From: UBA4782 sp034430215
GTDB lineage: Bacteria; Chloroflexota; Anaerolineae; Anaerolineales; Anaerolineaceae
Length of the DNA: 64,000 nt
Direction: 5' to 3'
Assembly (NCBI GenBank): GCA_034430215.1
Contig: DAOUFE010000031.1
Coordinates: 143,687-207,686 of the forward strand
Shown here: one piece after another, positions 19,041 through 27,114 of the stretch
Layout of the letters: each line of letters opens with the position of its first letter
How positions within the stretch are numbered: position 1 is the stretch's first letter
Position numbers and translations under genes: made by a program
Notes under the pieces: model-generated
The model's database searches: none
What the model was told of the DNA's origin: nothing
What the model saw: only the letters and a program-made list of their open reading frames with translations

Positions 19041-19495
19041 CAGAGTACACCTTCAATACCACTGGCATCTGGTGGAGGTTGTTGCTCAAGGGGTAATTCT
19101 TCCACGGTTTCTTCCAGTTTAAGGTCGATCTTTTCTTCCATACGCACTGCACCGCGCAAGAAAGCACCTTCTTCAGTGGCGAAAGACATCGCAGAGACAT
19201 CGCCCCACACTCTTCCTGTGCCGCGGATCTCTAATTTTTCGGTAGTGATATTTCCGCGCACCAATCCAGCCACAACCACCGAGGTAGCTTTAATTTCCGG
19301 GCAGGTAACCCTGCCGGTCTCGCCTACCACCAGCAAACCACGAATGGCGATCTCCCCTTCGAACGTACCTTCAATACGAATTCCACCGCTGCCGCGCAAA
19401 TTACCCTTCCAGATGACACCAGGTCCCAGGATGGAAGTGATCCTTTCACCTGGAACTACGGTTGGCACAGTAGCAGGAGTTGGTTTACGAAACAT
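19040..19495 (-). CDS. Bactofilin (polymer-forming cytoskeletal protein)
   Basis: A 151-residue protein with the bactofilin beta-helical core at about residues 20-125. It has repeating turns rich in Val/Gly/Ile, such as GNLRGSGGIRIEGTFEGEI and GLVRGNITTEKLEIRGTGRVWG. The N-terminus is short and Pro/Thr-rich, and the C-terminus is an acidic Pro/Gln-rich tail, as usual. Bactofilins form nucleotide-free filaments involved in cell shape or envelope positioning. It is upstream of and overlapping the CPBP-like gene. Confidence 0.88.
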   Translation of the reverse strand: MFRKPTPATVPTVVPGERITSILGPGVIWKGNLRGSGGIRIEGTFEGEIAIRGLLVVGETGRVTCPEIKATSVVVAGLVRGNITTEKLEIRGTGRVWGDVSAMSFATEEGAFLRGAVRMEEKIDLKLEETVEELPLEQQPPPDASGIEGVL

Positions 19496-19621
19496 ATTTA
19501 CCCTTAGTGATCAAAAATCATTCAGACAGGATGTATTTTACCAGTAACCGGAGAGGTTAATCGGATCAGCCTGAATTTGAGATGAAAATCCAGGCATTTG
19601 TGAGGATTTTTCTTTTAATTA

Positions 19622-19650
19622 TTGACATCATGGAAAGAAAATTCTAATAT
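19622..19650 (+). promoter_or_regulatory. Promoter of the beta-helix protein gene
   Basis: TTGACA (19622-19627), a 17-bp spacer and TAATAT (19645-19650). Transcription would start near 19657, leaving a leader of about 100 nt. Confidence 0.75.
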
Positions 19651-19656
19651 TAATAT

Positions 19657-19758
19657 AATATATATTGCTTGCATTTCATGCCTCGCTCAGGTAGCCCCTG
19701 CGCCGCAGGGGGAAGCTGTGTTTACCCCCGTAAAACAATTGAATAAGGAGGGTTTTTT
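19657..19758 (+). ncRNA. Structured 5' leader, family not recognised
   Basis: The leader contains a GC-rich hairpin (CCCCTGC 19695-19701 with GCAGGGG 19705-19711). It is flanked by possible outer pairing of GGTA (19690-19693) with TACC (19723-19726), and a run of Cs at 19725-19729 could instead pair with the hairpin Gs. TAAGGAGGG lies just before the ATG. It does not match the c-di-GMP-II aptamers further on, nor any riboswitch consensus I can recall. Confidence 0.45.
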
Positions 19759-22700
19759 ATGCGCAAATCTATTCTAACGCGCAGGTTTTTTCCAATTGCA
19801 ATAATTCTTTCACTTATTGCTGTTTGTGCTGTGCCGCATGTAGTATTTGCAGAAGGGGAAACACCAGAAGAGGTTCCTCCCTCAGATACGGCAGCGCCAG
19901 CATCTACTACCGATACCACTGGTATAGTCCAAACCTTGAGCGATAATAACGCCAGTGTGACGGAGGGTGATCAAGGGACCATCCCGCTTGCTTCACAAAC
20001 TACGGTGGATGCATTAAATACACCTGATCCGTGGTTTTTTGGCTCCTGTGCTGGCGGAAAATGCACCGGGTATACATTAATTAATGATGCCCTGGCAGAC
20101 TGGTTCGGCAAGAAAGGTTCAGGGATGATCTATCTAGAAGGGGGATTTGACCAGACAGAAAATGTTGAGATTTATGGCACTGATCCTGGTTTTGCGACCT
20201 TCAAGGGGATTGCACGCGATATGACGCTCGCAGGGAGTATTCCGGTTATCCGTGGGTGGGTTTATATGGAGAGTTTACCTGCTGGCTTAACACTACAAGG
20301 TTTTTCTGTTATCACCAATGAAGCAGGTCCTGCTGTCAGCTTGTACGACAACATTGGCGCGTTGAAATTAACAGATATCAGTGTTACCAATGCAGCTGGT
20401 GGGGGTATCGATATCGAAAATATCGGCCCAATTGAACTGCTGCGGGTTGATGCCAGTAATAACTATAGCTGGGGTGCATATCTCTATAATTGTGGATATG
20501 CAGCTTCTGGCTGTCCGGCAACCGGTGCCGTGAAAGTAACCAACAGCTCTTTCAATTATAACGGTCATAGTGGTGATGACTTTGAAGGCTTATGGATAGA
20601 ATCAGCCAGTCCAATCATCATCAACGGCATCAGCGCAATTGGCACCTTAGGTGACGGGCTTGATATCGAATCCTACAGCAGCGCAACTGTGAAAAATGCG
20701 GTCTTGAACAGCAATATTTCTGGTACCGTAGACGTAGATGATTGGGGTTCTGGGTTGTGGTTCAGTGAATACACTACCGGAAATATCGTCCTGGAAAATA
20801 TCGTGGCAGCAGGGAATGGTTATAACGGATTTACTTTGACAACCACGGGAAATATCACCATTACTAAAGTAGAAGCATCTGACAATGGCAACATGGGTCT
20901 ATACATTGGACCGCAGTACGGAGTCGGCACGACTGGTGGTAAGACCATCACCATGACCAACGGGATTTTCCGAAGAAATACGAATGAAAATGTCACCATA
21001 ACCGTTAATGGTGCAGTCACCCTGACGAATACTGACGCCAGCAACAGTACGAACAGTTACGGCATATTCATTGATAATACCCAAAGCCCAACTCCCCTGC
21101 CAGTAACCCTCAATGTTGCCAAAGCCTGGGAGAATGGTGATCGGGGTATTCAGATAAATTCCAAAGGAAATATCACGCTCAATGCGGTTTCGGTATGGGA
21201 TAACGCCAATGAAGGGGTTGTTCTGGATAACATCACATCCGGGGCGACAGGAAACATTTTAATATTAGGTACATTGGGCACAAATTCCATTGGCGATAAT
21301 GGGATGGATGGTCTGCAAATATCCACGCTTAAGAACATTACACTGAACACTCTGGCTGTCAGTGGCAGTGGAGGCAATGGGATCACAGTTGCCGTGACCG
21401 GGCTCAGTACTTCGTTGATCCTGAACAACGTCTCTTCTTATACTAATAATGATGGCTGGGGGATCATAGCAGATGTTGGGGGTACGATCATCTGGAATAA
21501 AGGCGGCGCCTGGCAAAACGGGCAGAACGCCGGATTGACGGGTGGTGGCGCACAATTGGGGAACACCTTCTCAGGATTACCGAAAGCCATTACGTTAAAA
21601 GATGTCTATTTCGATGAAAACCTGGGAAATCACGGATTGCTCCTCACATCGCTTGGACCCGTTACGTTAACCAATATCAGCGCAAGCAGTAATGCTTTTG
21701 CTGGACTGTGGTTCGACAACATGGCTGGATTCGGTGGAAACGTGATCATCCAGCGTACACTGGCAGAAGGCTACAACAAATTCAACCTCAACGGCACTAT
21801 CGGATTGTACATCATCACAAAAGGCAGCATCACTCTCAATCGGGTTCAGGCAGATGAAAATGGTTTTGGCAATGCACATCTCGATACCTGCCAAAATACC
21901 GGTACCTGCCAGGGAAGAGGTTCGATCACCATCAATGGTACCAGCATTTACCCAAGTGAGTTCTCCAACAGCGGGCAGAACCAGGGATTGTGGATCAGCT
22001 CGTATGGGGCAGTAAAAATGACCAATATCTTTGCCAACAATAACGATGGCGCAGGGATAGAAATCATTTATTCCGGTGGTCCTGTTTCGGTAATGGGTAC
22101 CACTAATATGTTCTCATACAACGGAGCGAATGCTTCCGGCGGAGGAAATGGGTTGATCATAAGGACCCCTGCCAGTGTGTCTCTAACCAATGTCATTGCC
22201 TACCAGAATGATGGAGAAGGTTTTGATATTGAGACTCAAAGCAGCGCAGGAAATGTGACCATCAATGCCACACTAGCTAACTTCTTGAACCCAATCTACG
22301 CAAATAATGGCACGGGGATAATCATTCATGCGGGTGGCAGCGTCGTAATAGGCAAAGTAGATGTCAGCATGAACAACAAGGGAGGTCTCTATATCTACAA
22401 TGAAACTGCTTTACTTCCCAAGCTGGTAACCATTACTTCGAGCCGATTCATCCAGAATAAGGGCACCTATGATGGTGTTTATGTAGATTCCATTGGACCG
22501 ATCACCATCACCTCGGTTGTATCAGGTGAAAACGGCAGATATGGCGGCAGCTTTGATAACGCCTTTGCAACAACCACCCCTGCACTGGTGACCATCACCA
22601 AATCTACATTTGAAGGAAATGCCAGCCTGGGTATCAAAGTGAAATCAAAGGCAGTTATTGCTGTAAGCGGCATAACAGTCTGGGGAAACCAGGCGGGAGG

Positions 22701-23187
22701 TGCTCTTTTCATCAACAGCAAATCACCAACAAGCGCAGCAGTCAATGTGCTGGGAACCAATGTCTTTGTGGATAACGCCTCTGAAGGGTTGCGCATCGAG
22801 AGCAATGGATTGGTCACCGTGGCTGGAACAACAGCTTCATACAATGGACTGCAAGGAATTCTCATTCTTACCAACGGGGCGGTTACCATCACCGGTAGCC
22901 AAACGAATCTCAATGCCAGAGAAGGTGTTTTGATTACTACGGCTGGTAATGTGATCCTGAGCTCTCTTGTTGCGTTAACCAATGGATACTCCGCTAATCT
23001 GGCTGGCGTAAACATTGTGTCCACTGCAGGGAAAGTAACCATCCTCAACAGCAGCATGATCGGTAACACCGCTCAGGGTATTCTGGTGGATATAACCAAT
23101 CCATACACGCAATTCATCATAACCAATACCAATTATTTTGGAAACGATATCGATCAATCAGGTGATGAGAATATATATGTGTATTAA
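19759..23187 (+). CDS. Large secreted right-handed beta-helix protein
   Basis: 1142 residues. A signal peptide is evident: basic MRKSILTRR, a hydrophobic core, and AEG cleavage near residue 31. A Thr/Ala/Pro-rich linker and a small Cys pair (SCAGGKC, about residue 95) follow. From about residue 120 to the end there are many imperfect 22-25-residue rungs of the type G-x-hydrophobic-x-hydrophobic-x-x-x-G-x-V/I-T-hydrophobic-x-N/G, typical of PbH1/pectate-lyase-like beta-helices. There is no LPxTG-like signal, C-terminal helix or lipobox, so it is probably released or held non-covalently. Function is unknown; adhesin or polysaccharide-binding roles are typical of such folds. An unpaired structured leader precedes it. 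Confidence 0.8.
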   Translation: MRKSILTRRFFPIAIILSLIAVCAVPHVVFAEGETPEEVPPSDTAAPASTTDTTGIVQTLSDNNASVTEGDQGTIPLASQTTVDALNTPDPWFFGSCAGGKCTGYTLINDALADWFGKKGSGMIYLEGGFDQTENVEIYGTDPGFATFKGIARDMTLAGSIPVIRGWVYMESLPAGLTLQGFSVITNEAGPAVSLYDNIGALKLTDISVTNAAGGGIDIENIGPIELLRVDASNNYSWGAYLYNCGYAASGCPATGAVKVTNSSFNYNGHSGDDFEGLWIESASPIIINGISAIGTLGDGLDIESYSSATVKNAVLNSNISGTVDVDDWGSGLWFSEYTTGNIVLENIVAAGNGYNGFTLTTTGNITITKVEASDNGNMGLYIGPQYGVGTTGGKTITMTNGIFRRNTNENVTITVNGAVTLTNTDASNSTNSYGIFIDNTQSPTPLPVTLNVAKAWENGDRGIQINSKGNITLNAVSVWDNANEGVVLDNITSGATGNILILGTLGTNSIGDNGMDGLQISTLKNITLNTLAVSGSGGNGITVAVTGLSTSLILNNVSSYTNNDGWGIIADVGGTIIWNKGGAWQNGQNAGLTGGGAQLGNTFSGLPKAITLKDVYFDENLGNHGLLLTSLGPVTLTNISASSNAFAGLWFDNMAGFGGNVIIQRTLAEGYNKFNLNGTIGLYIITKGSITLNRVQADENGFGNAHLDTCQNTGTCQGRGSITINGTSIYPSEFSNSGQNQGLWISSYGAVKMTNIFANNNDGAGIEIIYSGGPVSVMGTTNMFSYNGANASGGGNGLIIRTPASVSLTNVIAYQNDGEGFDIETQSSAGNVTINATLANFLNPIYANNGTGIIIHAGGSVVIGKVDVSMNNKGGLYIYNETALLPKLVTITSSRFIQNKGTYDGVYVDSIGPITITSVVSGENGRYGGSFDNAFATTTPALVTITKSTFEGNASLGIKVKSKAVIAVSGITVWGNQAGGALFINSKSPTSAAVNVLGTNVFVDNASEGLRIESNGLVTVAGTTASYNGLQGILILTNGAVTITGSQTNLNAREGVLITTAGNVILSSLVALTNGYSANLAGVNIVSTAGKVTILNSSMIGNTAQGILVDITNPYTQFIITNTNYFGNDIDQSGDENIYVY

Positions 23188-23220
23188 TCACAGACGAGTT
23201 TAGTTGATCGTGCTGGTTTG

Positions 23221-23261
23221 CCAGGGGCACTTTAGTTTACCGGTGCCCCTGGTGTTTTTTT
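23221..23261 (+). terminator. Intrinsic terminator after the beta-helix gene
   Basis: A perfect 10-bp stem (23221-23230 with 23243-23252) and 12-nt loop are followed by TGTTTTTTT. Confidence 0.9.
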
Positions 23262-23430
23262 CGCTCTGTTCCATCAGATTGTGCGTGCATACCCAATATC
23301 TTTGATAAAGAATAATCACCCACTTCTTTAATCCCAACCCTTTAAGGGCGGAAAATTATTTAATAGGAATGGGCATTATCATTTCACTGACACATTGCTT
23401 TGATACAGGATCATTTTTTTACTCCCGGGC

Positions 23431-23459
23431 TTGCCGATCAAGCTAGCCTGGGCTACAAT
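23431..23459 (+). promoter_or_regulatory. Promoter of holB, apparently leaderless
   Basis: TTGCCG (23431-23436), a 17-bp spacer and TACAAT (23454-23459). The -10 ends 7 nt before the ATG at 23467, and no Shine-Dalgarno sequence is present. Confidence 0.6.
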
Positions 23460-23466
23460 CCAATTC

Positions 23467-24459
23467 ATGATTTCATCAGTTCTTGGTCATGAATGGGCTA
23501 TAGAATTACTGCAGCATCAGCTTGCCGGTGATCAGGTCAGGCATGCTTATCTATTCACAGGTCCCGAAGGTGTGGGAAGACGTACGCTCGCATTGAGGTT
23601 TGCGCAAGCGATCAACTGTACAAAATCCCCCGAACCAGGGAAAGCCTGCGGGAAGTGTCCCATGTGCCTGCATATAGAAAAAATGCAGCAGGTCGATCTT
23701 TCAATTGTGCAGGCTGAGGTAAAAGGGGCAATGATCAAGGTCGACCAGATCCGGGAATTGCAGCACAAGCTCTCCCTGTCGCCCTATGAAGCCCGCTATC
23801 GCATAGCGTTACTGTTGAATTTTGAAGCTGCCAATGCTAATGCACAAAATGCTCTGCTGAAAACGCTGGAAGAAGCGCCCGATAAAGTGATCCTGCTGAT
23901 CACTGCCAGTTCTGAAGAAGAACTGCTGCCAACTATTGTGTCACGCTGTGAGCAGATCCGTCTGCGTCCGCTGCCTGTTCCACAACTGGTTACGGTTCTT
24001 AAAGAACAATATCAAATTCCCGAATCGCAAGCCAGTCAGGTGGCGCACCTCGCCGGAGGCAGAATGGGAGCTGCTTTGAAGATGCTGGAAGATCAAAGCG
24101 AAAAAGATCAGCATCAGGAACAGGTGGAAATGCTTTTTGAATTATTGGATTGCAACCTGCGTCAGCGTTTTGGAAAAGCAGATATTATGACCCGAGCTTC
24201 AGACCAGGCGCAGGCGCGCGCTCGTCTACGGGGATATATCGAAACCTGGATCAGCGTCTGGAGAGATGCACTTCACCTTGCAAGTGGTTCAAATACACCT
24301 CTCACAAACCTGGCTCAACAACAAGAGATCCAAAACCTGGCAGCCAGCAAGTCGTCCGCTGAAATTCTTGCCCACTTGCGCATACTCGAAGAAAGCCTGA
24401 CCATGCTGGACCAGAACGTCAATCCCCGGCTGCTGCTGGAAAATATTCTTTTAGACTAA
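23467..24459 (+). CDS. holB: DNA polymerase III subunit delta' (clamp loader)
   Basis: AAA+ clamp-loader subunit, 330 residues. The Walker A region reads GPEGVGRRT, with the Lys replaced by Arg, as is common in delta' (which does not hydrolyse ATP). A four-Cys zinc module follows (C-x9-C-x2-C-x2-C within CTKSPEPGKACGKCPMC). NALLKTLEEAP and the SRC-like sensor TIVSRCEQIR are present. I start at 23467, where the conserved protein begins; the longer frame from 23431 would include the promoter. It ends convergently with, and overlaps by 9 nt, the PLP enzyme gene. Confidence 0.92.
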   Translation: MISSVLGHEWAIELLQHQLAGDQVRHAYLFTGPEGVGRRTLALRFAQAINCTKSPEPGKACGKCPMCLHIEKMQQVDLSIVQAEVKGAMIKVDQIRELQHKLSLSPYEARYRIALLLNFEAANANAQNALLKTLEEAPDKVILLITASSEEELLPTIVSRCEQIRLRPLPVPQLVTVLKEQYQIPESQASQVAHLAGGRMGAALKMLEDQSEKDQHQEQVEMLFELLDCNLRQRFGKADIMTRASDQAQARARLRGYIETWISVWRDALHLASGSNTPLTNLAQQQEIQNLAASKSSAEILAHLRILEESLTMLDQNVNPRLLLENILLD

Positions 24460-25692
24460 CCCTTCCATCGCCTGGTCAAGGTCAGCGATCAGGTCTTGTG
24501 CGTCCTCAATCCCCACCGAAAGACGAACCAACCCATCCGTGATCCCGGTCTTCACCCTCTGTTCAGGAGAAAGGGAGGAATGGGTCATGCTTGCGGGATG
24601 GCAGATAAGGGTATCGACATCACCCAGGCTGACCGCCAGAGTACACAGTTTTACCCGGTTCATCATATGCACACCCGCTGAATAACCACCTTTCAATTCA
24701 AATGCGATCATTCCACCAAAATCAAACATCTGCTTGCGCGCCAGAGCATGCTGTGGGTGACTTTCCAGGCCGGGATAATGAGTTATAGATACAGCAGGAT
24801 GGCTGTTAAGATGACGGGCAATGATCATGGCATTCTTACAATGGCGCTCCATGCGAACAACAAAGGTCTTTAACCCTACCGTAGCCAGCCACGAATCTAT
24901 GGGGCTGAAGGAGGCGCCATTCAAAACGATCTGTTCCTGCACCTGATTCTGGATGAAGTCGGGATGGCGGCTGATCACAGCACCACCGATCACCGTGCCA
25001 TGCCCAGAAAGGTATTTGGTAAGTGAATGAACCACCACATCCGCTCCCAGAGTAAGCGGGCGTTGGCAGTATGGCGAGGCAAAGGTATTATCTGCAACCA
25101 GCCAGGCTCCATGCTCATGTGCCAGTTCTGCAATCGCGGCAATATCCAAAACTTCAAGGGTAGGGTTGGCTGGGGTTTCAATGTATGCCATTCTGACATG
25201 AGGGCATTTATCAAAAGCTTCTTTCCAGGTGGCAGTATTGACATCTGCCAATGTGAAAACCTGTATACCATAGCGCGGGGCGAGTTTTTGCAGCCAGTTG
25301 AGCGTGGCACTGTAGGTCCCCTCCTGTGCCAGAATGACATCACCCGATTTGCATAGTGCGAGGATCGCTGCAGATATGGCTGCCATGCCCGATGAAAATA
25401 CTCTTCCATCCACCACCTGAGATTGCACAACATCGGGCTGTTGTTTTAGTAGATCGAAGCCTTCCAGAGCAGCAATACGACTTGCCAGCAATTCTTGATT
25501 GGGATTGCCTAACCGGGTGTAGACATACCCCGGTATATCATGACGGAACAGTGCTTCGCTTTTAGCGAATTCATCAAAGGAGAAGGTGGAAGATTGGTAG
25601 ATGGGTGGCACCAGTGTTTTCCCGGCTGGGGGTGTACTGCCAGCATGAACAGCTTGTGTATCGAAAGCATGTTTGGGTGTTGATTGGGTCAT
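24451..25692 (-). CDS. Cys/Met metabolism PLP enzyme (cystathionine gamma-synthase / methionine gamma-lyase type)
   Basis: 413 residues of the trans-sulfuration PLP family (fold type I). The PLP lysine is in VVHSLTKYLSGH, the tetramer PLP-phosphate contact region is YTRLGNPNQ, and the C-terminal RLSVGIED is typical. Whether it performs gamma-synthase, gamma-lyase or sulfhydrylase chemistry cannot be settled from sequence, because these share the same motifs. The start at 25692 is supported by GAGGAG just upstream; the longer frame to 25752 overlaps the neighbouring gene. Confidence 0.9.
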   Translation of the reverse strand: MTQSTPKHAFDTQAVHAGSTPPAGKTLVPPIYQSSTFSFDEFAKSEALFRHDIPGYVYTRLGNPNQELLASRIAALEGFDLLKQQPDVVQSQVVDGRVFSSGMAAISAAILALCKSGDVILAQEGTYSATLNWLQKLAPRYGIQVFTLADVNTATWKEAFDKCPHVRMAYIETPANPTLEVLDIAAIAELAHEHGAWLVADNTFASPYCQRPLTLGADVVVHSLTKYLSGHGTVIGGAVISRHPDFIQNQVQEQIVLNGASFSPIDSWLATVGLKTFVVRMERHCKNAMIIARHLNSHPAVSITHYPGLESHPQHALARKQMFDFGGMIAFELKGGYSAGVHMMNRVKLCTLAVSLGDVDTLICHPASMTHSSLSPEQRVKTGITDGLVRLSVGIEDAQDLIADLDQAMEGLV

Positions 25693-25732
25693 GCGAATTT
25701 CTCCTCTTGGTAACAGGGTTTGATTGTAGTTT

Positions 25733-26731
25733 TTATTCTTTTGGTGTTTCAAACTTCACAAAATCATAGAAAGCATCAAATTCTTCTTCATTCCATTGAC
25801 TACCGCCACCTGCTCCTATCATGAAATATCCTGCGGGTGAAAAATCTTCCAACTCACCCAGGTACGTCCAGGCGTTTCCATCAGGGCTGAAATAACCGGT
25901 ATAAACATTACCATGTCTTACCAGCTTGAGGTAAACAGCCCCCGGGAAGGTTAACGTGTCTGTCGCTGAAAAGTTGTACCAACTAACTTCATCAGGAGCA
26001 GTATATTGACACTCATCGTACCAACACGCATCCATATAAACATATCTTCCCTTACTCCCCATGACAATTCCCATCATGATGGAATGGCCATCCGTGCGAA
26101 ATGACTCAGGAGTGTACCCAATCCAGGCACTTTGCCCATCATGGTACATATTGCTATCTATCCGTGTAGTAACCGTCACATCATAGGCATCCATTTTGTG
26201 CAGGAAAATATTCTTGGATAGCCAGGTGTCATCACTGTTATCAATATAACGGCCTCGTATATGCAGCCAGCCAGGTTGTAATGTCAGGTCCCATCGGGTA
26301 GGGTCTTCTCTCGCAACCGTCCAACCTTCTGGCATATCTCCAACAAATTCTGTTGACCATGAACTAAGAAGTGCATCTGCTGCATCCAATGTCTGCTGAA
26401 GAGCGATGGCTGTTTCTGTCATGTTGAGTGCCATTTGAGTCTGTTCAGCAATGGCGGTTTCCGTTGCCGCAATAGCAGAAGCAGTAGCCTCAGCATTTGA
26501 AATTTCAGTGGCAGCCTGTGCAGTCCCGGTCAATTGCGCTTCAACCGTTGAAGTGACCTCACGTACAGCAGTTTTTGTTGCTCGCCTGGCAGCAGTGATC
26601 TCAAACGCCTTGGTCTTTTCAGCTCTTCCACCAGGAAGGCTAAAAGAACCTCCTTCGCCCACAAGGCAGGCTGTAGTTATTATCACAATGATTAATACGA
26701 TGATAAAAAGAATATTTGATTTTTTCTGCAT
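25733..26731 (-). CDS. Lipoprotein with Thr/Ala stalk and LamG/concanavalin-like domain
   Basis: 332 residues. A lipobox-type signal (VIITTAC, Cys about residue 22) predicts lipid anchoring. Residues 45-120 are an Ala/Thr/Glu-rich helical stalk with repeats such as ATETAIAEQT and MTETAIALQQT. Residues 125-325 form a probable jelly-roll (DUF1349/LamG-like) domain, with GWTVAREDPTRWD near its start, YTGYFSPDGNAWTYLG and a closing FDAFYDFVKFE. It is likely a carbohydrate-binding or sensory surface lipoprotein. It is transcribed away from the riboswitch locus. Confidence 0.78.
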   Translation of the reverse strand: MQKKSNILFIIVLIIVIITTACLVGEGGSFSLPGGRAEKTKAFEITAARRATKTAVREVTSTVEAQLTGTAQAATEISNAEATASAIAATETAIAEQTQMALNMTETAIALQQTLDAADALLSSWSTEFVGDMPEGWTVAREDPTRWDLTLQPGWLHIRGRYIDNSDDTWLSKNIFLHKMDAYDVTVTTRIDSNMYHDGQSAWIGYTPESFRTDGHSIMMGIVMGSKGRYVYMDACWYDECQYTAPDEVSWYNFSATDTLTFPGAVYLKLVRHGNVYTGYFSPDGNAWTYLGELEDFSPAGYFMIGAGGGSQWNEEEFDAFYDFVKFETPKE

Positions 26732-26784
26732 GATGATTTCCTGATCCCTGTTAGCTTATGAAGACAATCTACCTTCAAGAAAAC

Positions 26785-26793
26785 ATTATAGCA
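26785..26793 (-). promoter_or_regulatory. Extended -10 promoter of the lectin-fold lipoprotein gene
   Basis: On the minus strand the sequence reads TGCTATAAT, an extended -10 element, about 55 nt upstream of the ATG at 26731. No strong -35 is seen. Confidence 0.5.
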
Positions 26794-26874
26794 CGCCAGA
26801 TAAAAATCCATTTTTGCCATGATTACTAAGTATATTAATTGCTGGTTAGTAATTGGTAATATAAAAATTGATTA

Positions 26875-26903
26875 TTGACATTTTTAAATTATATTGTTAT
26901 ACT
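26875..26903 (+). promoter_or_regulatory. Promoter of surface-protein block 1
   Basis: TTGACA (26875-26880), exactly 17 bp, TATACT (26898-26903). The same arrangement recurs at 30524 and 32911, each about 55-60 nt upstream of a riboswitch-like leader. Confidence 0.88.
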
Positions 26904-26960
26904 ATTTTTGTAGTTAGTAGAGCATTTGTTTTTATCATTTTAGTTGACAATTTATAATTT

Positions 26961-27053
26961 TTGGATGCATTGATCCGAACACTTTCAATTGGTCGCTTGT
27001 CCAAGCCACATTAGGACATTGTGTTCGGGGAGCAGAGTAGCGAAACCGGCCGT
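26961..27053 (+). ncRNA. Cyclic-di-GMP-II riboswitch aptamer, copy 1
   Basis: Matches what I recall of the class II c-di-GMP riboswitch (e.g. the Clostridium acetobutylicum RNA). It has GGATGCATTGAT at the 5' side, AATTGGTCGCTTG in the middle and AGTAGCGAAACCGGCCG at the 3' side; the reference RNA has GGAAACAATGATG, AATTGGGCACTTG and AGTAGTGCAACCGACCG. Pairings are TCGCT with AGCGA, a hairpin TGTCC/GGACA, and a pseudoknot CCGAACAC (26975-26982) with GTGTTCGG (27021-27028). It lies between a strong promoter and a response-regulator gene. A covariance-model search has not been run. Confidence 0.82.
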
Positions 27054-27074
27054 TTTACTTGGGTCGGTTTTTTT
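27044..27074 (+). terminator. Intrinsic terminator overlapping aptamer 1
   Basis: An 8-bp stem AACCGGCC (27044-27051) with GGTCGGTT (27062-27069, one G-T pair) is followed by a run of seven Ts. The left arm is the conserved 3' strand of the aptamer, so a folded aptamer should prevent the hairpin. Confidence 0.85.
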
Positions 27075-27114
27075 GTTTTAATTCGCTTTTTATTTTTTCA
27101 TCGGAGAAATTATC

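Noticed and set aside
19680..19758. Beta-helix leader as a fourth c-di-GMP riboswitch
   Set aside because: It lacks the TTGG-stem, AGTAGCG and AACCGGCC elements and has no overlapping terminator.
22479..23069. Minus-strand ORF of 196 codons inside the beta-helix gene
   Set aside because: An antisense shadow produced by the repetitive beta-helix codons; no recognisable motifs or start signals.
23431..23466. Longer N-terminus for DNA polymerase III delta'
   Set aside because: The extra 12 codons overlap the -35 and -10 boxes and are not part of the conserved protein.
27021..27043. GGGGAGCAGAGTAGC resembles part of the yybP-ykoY (Mn) riboswitch
   Set aside because: The rest of that consensus is missing, while the whole element matches the c-di-GMP-II layout, including pseudoknot and AACCGGCC strand.
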